Assembly (NCBI GenBank): GCA_041916775.1 | Contig: JAYRYZ010000031.1 | Coordinates: forward strand, 1 to 49,109 | Reading direction: 5' to 3' | Source: UBA2357 sp041916775 | GTDB taxonomy: Bacteria; Pseudomonadota; Gammaproteobacteria; Burkholderiales; Rhodocyclaceae | DNA length: 49,109 bases | Part shown: piece by piece, positions 43,539-49,109 of the stretch | Position numbering within the stretch: the first letter of the stretch is position 1 | How the letters are laid out: every line of letters begins with the position of its first letter | Made by a program: the position numbers and the translations under genes | Notes under the pieces: generated by a model | The model's database searches: none | Seen by the model: the letters and a program-made list of their open reading frames with translations, nothing else | Told to the model about the DNA's origin: nothing

Positions 43539-44417
43539 ATGATCACCGGATCGCTTGTCGCCATCGCGACGCCGATGCACCCCGACGGCAGCCTGGACTA
43601 TCCCGGTCTGCAGAAGCTCATCGACTTCCACATCGCCGAAGGCACCGACGGCATCGTCGTGGTCGGCACCACTGGCGAGTCCCCAACGGTCAGCGTCGAG
43701 GAGCACTGCGAACTGATCCGTGTCACGGTCGAACATGCCGCTGGCCGTATCCCGGTCATGGCCGGGACGGGGGCGAACTCCACCGCCGAGGCCATTGAGC
43801 TCGCGCGCTTCGCGAAGAAGGCGGGCGCCCAGTCACACCTCTCGGTGGTGCCATACTACAACCGCCCCTCGCAGGAAGGGCTCTACCGCCACTTCCGCGC
43901 GATCGCCGAGGCGGTGGATCTGCCCATGGTGTTGTACAACGTGCCTGGCCGCACTGTTGCCGACCTCGCCAACGACACCGCGCTGCGTCTGGCGGAGATC
44001 CCCAACATCATCGGCATCAAGGATGCGACCGGCAACATCGACCGCGCCTGCGACCTGATCGAGCGCGCGCCGGAGGGGTTCTCGCTGCTCAGCGGCGACG
44101 ACATGACCGTGGCGGCCTTCATCCTCCTTGGCGGGCATGGCACCATCTCGGTCACGGCCAACGTCGCGCCGAGACTGATGCACGAGATGTGTGCTGCGGC
44201 GCTTGAGGGGGATGTGATCACCGCGCGCACCATCAACGCCAAGCTCCTGTGGCTGCATCGCAACCTGTTCTGCGAAGCCAACCCCGTACCGGTGAAGTGG
44301 GCGCTTGCACGCATGGGCCTGGTTGAATCGGGCATCCGCCTACCGCTCGCCCCCCTTTCGGACGTGTATCACGAGCGCGTGCTTGCCGCGATGCGTCGCG
44401 CCGACATCGACGTCTGA
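43539..44417 (+). CDS. dapA: 4-hydroxy-tetrahydrodipicolinate synthase
   Basis: DapA condenses pyruvate with aspartate semialdehyde, the first committed step to lysine and diaminopimelate. The product begins MITGSLVAIATPM and contains GTTGESP, the Tyr of VLYNVPGR and the Schiff-base Lys of GIKDATG. With the ATG at 43539 these residues fall at Thr44, Tyr133 and Lys161, exactly the E. coli numbering, so I prefer this start over the ATG two codons upstream (43533). A TAGAAT -10-like hexamer lies at about 43503. bamC follows after 22 bp, as in many betaproteobacteria. Confidence 0.96.
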   Translation: MITGSLVAIATPMHPDGSLDYPGLQKLIDFHIAEGTDGIVVVGTTGESPTVSVEEHCELIRVTVEHAAGRIPVMAGTGANSTAEAIELARFAKKAGAQSHLSVVPYYNRPSQEGLYRHFRAIAEAVDLPMVLYNVPGRTVADLANDTALRLAEIPNIIGIKDATGNIDRACDLIERAPEGFSLLSGDDMTVAAFILLGGHGTISVTANVAPRLMHEMCAAALEGDVITARTINAKLLWLHRNLFCEANPVPVKWALARMGLVESGIRLPLAPLSDVYHERVLAAMRRADIDV

Positions 44418-44439
44418 ACATTCTGGAACCGACCCATCC

Positions 44440-45576
44440 ATGAATCAAAAGCTCAGCACATCCGCATCTCTCGTTGCCCTGTTGCTCGGACTGGCGGGTT
44501 GTTCCGGGTCCATCATCGAGTCCAAGAAGATCGACTACAAGAGCGCCAAGCAAGTCTCGACCCTGGAGGTGCCACCCGACCTTACCGCGCCGACTCGCGA
44601 TGACCGCTATGCGGTACCCGACGTCAGTCCGCGCGGCGTCGCGACCTACTCTGCGTACTCGAGTGACCGTGCCACCCAACCGCAAGTGACGACCGGTCCG
44701 GCGGTGCTGACGCCGGTCGCCGACATGCGCATCGAGCGTGCAGGTACCCAGCGCTGGCTGGTGGTGCCGGGCGCGGCCGACAAGCTGTGGCCGGAGATCA
44801 AGGACTTCTGGCAGGAGACGGGCTTCATCATCAACATCGACCGTCCCGAGATCGGTGTCATGGAAACCGATTGGGCCGAAGACCGGGCGAAGATCCCGCA
44901 GGACTTCATCCGCTCGACCATTGGCCGCGTGTTCGACGGTCTCTACTCGACCTCGCTGCGTGATCGTTTCCGCACCCGCCTCGAGGAAGGGCGCGAGCCC
45001 GGTACGGTGGAGATCTACGTCAGCCACCGCGGCATGGAGGAAGTGTTCACCTCGTCGACGCAGGAACAGACCGCATGGCAGCCGCGTCCGCCAGATCCGG
45101 AACTCGAGGCCGAGATGCTGCGCCGGCTGATGATTCGGCTCGGCGCCAAGGAAGAACGTGCCGCCGAGATTGTAAAGGCCGAGCCGGACTCCGAGCGCGC
45201 GACCCTGAAGTCTCTCTCAGATGGCAAGGTGTCGCTGGAACTCGCCGAGAGCTTCGACCGGGCGTGGCGTCGCGTCGGCCTGTCGCTGGATCGGCTCGGG
45301 TTCGCGGTGGAAGATCGCGACCGCGCGCAAGGCATGTACTTCGTGCGTTACATCGACCCGGATGCCGCCAAGGGCGAATCGCCCGGAATGCTGTCCCGGT
45401 TGGCGTTCTGGCGCAGCAAGGAGAACGACGTCGCCGAACGGGGCAGTGAGTACCGTATCCGGGTGGCGGGCGAAGGCAGCGTCTCGCGAGTGTCTGTCGT
45501 GACCCGTGAAGGGGGGGAAGACAGCTCCGAGACCGCGAAGCGGATCCTCTCCGTGCTCAAAGACGAGCTGCGCTGA
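44440..45576 (+). CDS. bamC: Outer membrane assembly lipoprotein BamC
   Basis: BamC (NlpB) is a lipoprotein subunit of the BAM complex that inserts beta-barrel proteins into the outer membrane. The 378-residue product has a lipobox GLAGC (about residue 22), then the extended N-terminal lasso with KKIDYKSAKQVSTLEVPPDLTAP, the part that wraps BamD. Two helix-grip domains follow, one about 100-215 (RWLVVPGAADKLWPEIKDFW) and one from about 265. It lies 22 bp behind dapA, the standard partner. The longer frame upstream overlaps dapA and was rejected. Confidence 0.93.
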   Translation: MNQKLSTSASLVALLLGLAGCSGSIIESKKIDYKSAKQVSTLEVPPDLTAPTRDDRYAVPDVSPRGVATYSAYSSDRATQPQVTTGPAVLTPVADMRIERAGTQRWLVVPGAADKLWPEIKDFWQETGFIINIDRPEIGVMETDWAEDRAKIPQDFIRSTIGRVFDGLYSTSLRDRFRTRLEEGREPGTVEIYVSHRGMEEVFTSSTQEQTAWQPRPPDPELEAEMLRRLMIRLGAKEERAAEIVKAEPDSERATLKSLSDGKVSLELAESFDRAWRRVGLSLDRLGFAVEDRDRAQGMYFVRYIDPDAAKGESPGMLSRLAFWRSKENDVAERGSEYRIRVAGEGSVSRVSVVTREGGEDSSETAKRILSVLKDELR

Positions 45577-45582
45577 GGCCTT

Positions 45583-45607
45583 GACGCAGCGCAGGCGTTC
45601 CTGCGTC
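45583..45607. terminator. Hairpin between convergent bamC and the DUF7931-like gene
   Basis: GACGCAG (45583-45589) and CTGCGTC (45601-45607) form a 7-bp stem with an 11-base loop. No T-tract follows, so it is only a candidate terminator. The rest of 45577-45680 shows nothing. Confidence 0.35.
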
Positions 45608-45680
45608 GGCGCACACCTTGTCGTTGAAGCGCCCGCCGCGTGGGTGTCGGCTTCGTTGCCGATCTCACGCGGTGTTGCGT

Positions 45681-46178
45681 TTACAGCCCCAGCGGGGCGC
45701 CGGTCGGCCCGGCTTGTGCGCTCGCCCAGGCATCCTCGAAGCCCGACTTCAACCGCGCCCACGTCTCGCGTTCAAGCGGGCTGGTCTTGCCGCGAAATGC
45801 GTCATGATGGAAGCGCATCACGTAGCCACCCTCATCGTTAAGCAGAAATGGTTGGTCGCCGCCCGTTGCCCCCTTGCGCACCAATCGTACGCTGATGCGG
45901 TGGCCGTAGCGCTGCATCAAGCGCAGCAGGCGAGGCGCCTGTGTCTCGACGAAGCGTGGTGTGCGCAGCAGGATACGCAAGGCACACTCCTGCGCGCTGC
46001 GCAGGCAGAACGCCTCGAGCGCCGTGGCTCCGGCCGCAGATTCGAGGCCGATGGCGGAGAAGTCGTGCTCGTAGAGCATGATCTCGCGCGTCGCCACAGT
46101 CAGCAGCCCGGTGGCGTGCAGCTGATAATCTGCAAGCGTGTCGAAGGCCGTTGCCGGCTGCGCCGACGCGTCGCTCAT
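45681..46178 (-). CDS. Small conserved protein, DUF7931-like
   Basis: The 165-residue cytoplasmic protein has no signal or membrane helix. It contains ATREIMLYEHDFSAIGLES near the start and FVETQAPRLLRLMQRYGHRISVRLV in the middle, as in proteins of the DUF7931 group often found beside cupin ribosomal oxygenase genes in betaproteobacteria; I recognise the context more than a function. ATG 46178 overlaps the stop of the oxygenase gene (ATGA), so the two are translationally coupled. Confidence 0.72.
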   Translation of the reverse strand: MSDASAQPATAFDTLADYQLHATGLLTVATREIMLYEHDFSAIGLESAAGATALEAFCLRSAQECALRILLRTPRFVETQAPRLLRLMQRYGHRISVRLVRKGATGGDQPFLLNDEGGYVMRFHHDAFRGKTSPLERETWARLKSGFEDAWASAQAGPTGAPLGL

Positions 46179-47320
46179 TCCATGTCGGTATCCATGTCCA
46201 GGTGCAGGAAGCCGTCGCAATAGGCCTGGTACAGCCACTCCCCGAAAGCTTCATCGAAGCTGCCACCCGGTAATTGCTGGCGGTGATGCGCAAGTGCGGC
46301 CACCGCCTCACGCGCCGTTTCCGGCACATCGATGCGCTCGCCGTTCATGTAGAAACCGGCATTGGTCATCAGCAACAGCGTACGTGGGTCGAGCACCACG
46401 CCGTGCTGCTTTGCCGCGGCGATGAGGCGGCGTTGCGACAATGGCGATTCGGGCGGGTCGAAGTAGAGGTGCGGTTTGGGTTCGGTGAGACTCGTACCCA
46501 GGAAGTCGGCGACGTCGTCACGGCTCCAGGTGATGCGGGACAGCATGGCCTGCACCTGGTCGATCATCGCGTCCCCGATCAGCGCGGAGTTCTCCTGCGG
46601 GACGAGGTCGGGGTCTGCATATAGCCCATCGAGCTTGATGCGCTCCTGCAGCCATCCGAGAAATCCGACTCCCAACTCCTGCGCGTCCGGCGTTCGGAAG
46701 CCGATCGAATAGGTCGTGCATTCGCCAATGGCGATGCCGTCGTGTGCCCAGTGCGGCGGCAGGTAGAGCATGTCACCCGGTTCCAGCACCCAGTCGAACT
46801 CGGGCTGGAAGTTCCTCAGGATCTTTAGCGGGACGTCGTCGCGCAGGCTCCGGTCAGCCTGTGCTCCGATCCGCCAGCGGCGCTTGCCGCTGCCTTGCAG
46901 CAGGAACACGTCATAGTTGTCGAAGTGCGGTCCCACGCCGCCGCCATCCACCGCGTAGCTCACCATGAGATCGTCGAGCCGTGCCTGCGGGATGAAATCG
47001 AAGCGGTGGAGCAGGGCATCACCTTCGGGTAGCCAAAGGTTCAGCCCCTGCACGAGCACCGTCCACGGTTGTTTCGCGCCGCGCAGCTGGCTACGCTTGA
47101 GCGGGCCGCGCAGCAGCTCCCAGGCCTCGCCCTTGCGCCGCACAAGACGCGTTTCGACGTCTTCCTCACACGCGAGCTCGAGGAGCTCGTCATGCTCGAT
47201 CAATCCGGAAAAGCCCGGTACGGCCTGCCGCACCAGGAGTGGTTTCTTTTGCCAGTATTCGCTCAGGAACTGGCGCGGAGAAAGGCCGCCAAGCAGGTTT
47301 GCAAACGGATTCGGTTCCAT
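46175..47320 (-). CDS. JmjC/cupin ribosomal oxygenase (YcfD/RoxA-like)
   Basis: This Fe(II)/2-oxoglutarate oxygenase of the ROX family; E. coli YcfD hydroxylates an Arg of ribosomal protein L16. The 381-residue product contains the iron triad, His132-x-Asp134 in GPHFDNYDVFLLQ and His193 in LPPHWAHDG, on a cupin core with RRWRIG. The C-terminal region ends with the winged-helix part typical of YcfD. I chose ATG 47320 (MEPNPFANLLGGLSPRQFL); ATG 47377 gives 19 further, unlikely residues. The gene overlaps the small DUF7931-like gene. Confidence 0.9.
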   Translation of the reverse strand: MEPNPFANLLGGLSPRQFLSEYWQKKPLLVRQAVPGFSGLIEHDELLELACEEDVETRLVRRKGEAWELLRGPLKRSQLRGAKQPWTVLVQGLNLWLPEGDALLHRFDFIPQARLDDLMVSYAVDGGGVGPHFDNYDVFLLQGSGKRRWRIGAQADRSLRDDVPLKILRNFQPEFDWVLEPGDMLYLPPHWAHDGIAIGECTTYSIGFRTPDAQELGVGFLGWLQERIKLDGLYADPDLVPQENSALIGDAMIDQVQAMLSRITWSRDDVADFLGTSLTEPKPHLYFDPPESPLSQRRLIAAAKQHGVVLDPRTLLLMTNAGFYMNGERIDVPETAREAVAALAHHRQQLPGGSFDEAFGEWLYQAYCDGFLHLDMDTDME

Positions 47321-47453
47321 GCCGCGATTATCCCAAAAGCGCAGCGCTTCGGCGTGCTCTTTCAGAGGCCCATGCACCGGTTCGTCCGGCGCTGCGGGTG
47401 AAAAAACGCCCGCGGCGGGTTAAGATCGCGGCCTTTTCCAGGGGAAGCGAGCC

Positions 47454-48764
47454 ATGCTGCCGGTTGCCGTCGTCACATCGCTGGACCATGAAGGCCGCGG
47501 CATCGCGCGCGTCGACGGCAAGGCCGTCTTCATCGAAGGGGCGCTGCCCGGCGAGCGGGTCGAGTACCGCACGCTGCGCGCCAAGCCGACCTACGAGCAG
47601 GCCGCGGTCGTCCGCATCCTGCGGCCCAGCGCCCAACGCGTCGTGCCGCGCTGCGAGTACTTCGGCACCTGCGGCGGTTGCTCGGTCCAGCACCTGGATC
47701 CGCTCGCACAGGCGGCAGTGAAGCAGCGCGTGCTGGAGGACGCCCTGTGGCACATCGGTCGGCTGCGTGCCGAGTTCCTCTACCCGGTCATTCACGGCCC
47801 CGCGTGGGGCTACCGCTATCGCGCCCGGCTCGGCGTGCGCAACGTGCCGAGCAAGGGCGGGGTGCGCATCGGCTTCCACGAGCGGCGCAGCAGCTACATC
47901 GCCGACCTGCGCCACTGCGCGGTGCTGCCGGAGACCATCTCCGCGCTGCTGCCGGCAATGCGCGAGCTGATCGCGGCGCTGTCGATCTCCGACCGCCTGC
48001 CGCAGGTCGAGGTCGCGATCGGTGATGCCGCGACCGTGCTTGTGTTCCGCATTCTCCAGCCCCTCAGCGGCGCCGACGAGCGCCGCCTGAAGGCCTTTGC
48101 CGACGCCCACGGTGTGCAGGTGTGGCTGCAGCCCGGCAACCCGGAGACAGCCTTCCGCCTCCATCCCGCCGACGCCCCCGGCCTCAGCTACGCGTTGCCC
48201 GAGTTCGATGTCACGCTGGATTTTCATCCTACCGACTTCACCCAGGTCAACACCGGCATCAACCAGATCCTGATGCGCCGTGCGATGCAATGCCTCGCCC
48301 CGCGAGCCGGTGAGCGCATCGGCGACCTCTTCTGTGGCCTGGGCAACTTCAGCCTGCCGATCGCGCGCCTCGGCGCCTACGTGGTGGGTATCGAGGGCAG
48401 CGACACGATGGTGAGCCGCGCGAGCGACAACGCGCGGCGCAACGGCCTCGGCGAGCGCTGCGAGTTCCACGCCGCCAACCTCTTCGAAACCACCGAGGAC
48501 AGCCTCGCCGCACTCGGCCACCTCGACCGCCTGCTGATCGATCCGCCGCGCGAAGGCGCAATCGCCGTCGCCAAGGCCATCCACCCGCAGCTCGGGCCGG
48601 CGCGCATCGTCTACGTCTCCTGCAACCCGGCCACCCTCGCACGCGATGCGGCCGTACTGGTACACGAGAAGGGCTATCGCCTCACCGGCGCAGGGATCGC
48701 CAACATGTTCCCGCAGACCTCGCACGTGGAATCCATCGCCTGCTTCGAGCGCGTGACGCCTTGA
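47454..48764 (+). CDS. rlmD: 23S rRNA (uracil-1939-C5)-methyltransferase
   Basis: RlmD places the methyl group of m5U1939 in 23S rRNA. The 436-residue protein has an N-terminal TRAM-like domain (VTSLDHEGRGIARVDGKAVFIEGALPGE). The iron-sulfur cysteines are Cys67, Cys73, Cys76 and Cys155. The SAM motif is DLFCGLGNFSLP (about 291-302), and DPPREG (363-368) and the catalytic Cys390 in YVSCNPATLARD follow. Promoter sequence is limited: TAAGAT near 47422 could be a -10. It is divergent from the oxygenase gene, so two rRNA/ribosome modifying genes share this region. Confidence 0.96.
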   Translation: MLPVAVVTSLDHEGRGIARVDGKAVFIEGALPGERVEYRTLRAKPTYEQAAVVRILRPSAQRVVPRCEYFGTCGGCSVQHLDPLAQAAVKQRVLEDALWHIGRLRAEFLYPVIHGPAWGYRYRARLGVRNVPSKGGVRIGFHERRSSYIADLRHCAVLPETISALLPAMRELIAALSISDRLPQVEVAIGDAATVLVFRILQPLSGADERRLKAFADAHGVQVWLQPGNPETAFRLHPADAPGLSYALPEFDVTLDFHPTDFTQVNTGINQILMRRAMQCLAPRAGERIGDLFCGLGNFSLPIARLGAYVVGIEGSDTMVSRASDNARRNGLGERCEFHAANLFETTEDSLAALGHLDRLLIDPPREGAIAVAKAIHPQLGPARIVYVSCNPATLARDAAVLVHEKGYRLTGAGIANMFPQTSHVESIACFERVTP

Positions 48765-48792
48765 GCGTCAGCCGCTATACTGCGCGCCTCGC

Positions 48793-48882
48793 GGAGGTGT
48801 GGCAGAGCGGTTGAATGCACCGGTCTTGAAAACCGGCAACGTCGCAAGACGTTCGTGGGTTCGAATCCCACCGCCTCCGCCA
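48793..48882 (+). tRNA. tRNA-Ser (anticodon UGA)
   Basis: The 90-nt cloverleaf has acceptor arms GGAGGTG (48793-48799) and CGCCTCC (48872-48878), discriminator G and encoded CCA (48880-48882). The anticodon loop CTTGAAA puts TGA at 48827-48829. A long variable arm (AACGTCGCAAGACGTTC) and the T-loop GTTCGAATC confirm a class II serine tRNA. Confidence 0.97.
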
Positions 48883-48893
48883 CCACATACATG

Positions 48894-48925
48894 AAAGCCC
48901 TGATTATTCAGGGCTTTTTCTTTTT
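48894..48925 (+). terminator. Intrinsic terminator after tRNA-Ser
   Basis: Arms AAAGCCCTG (48894-48902) and CAGGGCTTT (48909-48917) form a perfect 9-bp stem with an ATTATT loop, followed by TTCTTTTT. Confidence 0.9.
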
Positions 48926-48967
48926 GTAGGTCCGCGTTATACAAACGAGGCCACAAAAAAACGGGTA

Positions 48968-49108
48968 TCAGTTCGGCCGGTTTTGCTGATTTTTCGGTCG
49001 CCCCAAAGTGGGTAACTTGCTGTCGTCGCACTGTCGCTTTTCAGTGACTGTCACGAGAAAGAGGTCGAACACCACGCGCACATGGTCGGCGGCCACCCCA
49101 GCCAGGAT
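48968..49108 (-). CDS. Possible 3' end of an unidentified gene running off the right edge
   Basis: A minus-strand frame is open from the window edge to a TGA at 48970-48968, 46 codons. Its edge-proximal part (ILAGVAADHVRVVFDLFLVTV) has the G/C-rich third positions of a coding sequence, while the terminal part is less biased. I do not recognise the protein. It lies just behind a tRNA-Ser gene, a common integration site, so a mobile-element gene is one option. The stretch 48926-48967 between it and the terminator shows nothing. Confidence 0.3.
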   Translation of the reverse strand: MLAGVAADHVRVVFDLFLVTVTEKRQCDDSKLPTLGRPKNQQNRPN

Positions 49109-49109
49109 G

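Noticed and set aside
1..49109. CRISPR arrays, complete insertion sequences, integrases, rRNA genes
   Set aside because: No regularly spaced repeats, transposase or recombinase motifs, or rRNA-like sequence were seen; the only repeats found are the inverted-repeat elements and short operator-like repeats.

Overview
The window is GC-rich chromosomal DNA of a betaproteobacterium, most likely Rhodocyclales (Thauera/Azoarcus/Aromatoleum type). This is inferred from the surE-pcm-nlpD-rpoS block, dapA-bamC, a phasin plus an exported PHB depolymerase (polyhydroxyalkanoate metabolism), an NnrS protein of the kind found with denitrification, and the density of c-di-GMP and histidine-kinase genes. No assignment was checked by database search; functions come from motifs and family knowledge.

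Layout. 1-3.6 kb: a MITE-like inverted-repeat element abutting the mutS stop, mutS (-), then a divergent phasin gene with a sigma70-type promoter flanked by two direct repeats. 3.8-8.6 kb: a Tim44-domain protein, an EamA permease, two exported proteins of unknown function, a dienelactone hydrolase-like protein and a tiny YjfB-type motility protein behind a good sigma28 promoter. 8.6-16.4 kb: an overlapping periplasmic-binding-protein/histidine-kinase pair (-), PHB depolymerase, nnrS behind an FNR/Dnr-type box, an HDOD protein and an Old Yellow Enzyme homologue (-). 16.4-16.8 kb: a candidate small RNA with anti-Shine-Dalgarno sequence. 16.8-23.2 kb: a soluble PAS-rich hybrid kinase and a YbbA/YbbP-like ABC transporter, followed by a second short copy of the inverted-repeat element.

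23.3-31.5 kb is a c-di-GMP island: a CHASE-PAS-PAS-GGDEF-EAL protein with a degenerate EAL domain, a PhnD-like-binding-domain-PAS-GGDEF fusion, and, divergent from it, the split version of the same idea (PhnD-like lipoprotein translationally coupled to a HAMP-GGDEF cyclase). All three cyclases keep the signature motif and the RxxD inhibitory site.

31.5-49.1 kb is more housekeeping: an SDR oxidoreductase, a Pit phosphate transporter with its DUF47 partner, surE-pcm-nlpD-rpoS, a tightly overlapping minus-strand run moxR-DUF58-tgpA-mltB, a histone-deacetylase-like amidohydrolase, dapA-bamC, a JmjC ribosomal-oxygenase gene overlapping a DUF7931-like gene, rlmD, tRNA-Ser(UGA) with a terminator, and at the right edge the possible 3' end of an unidentified minus-strand gene.
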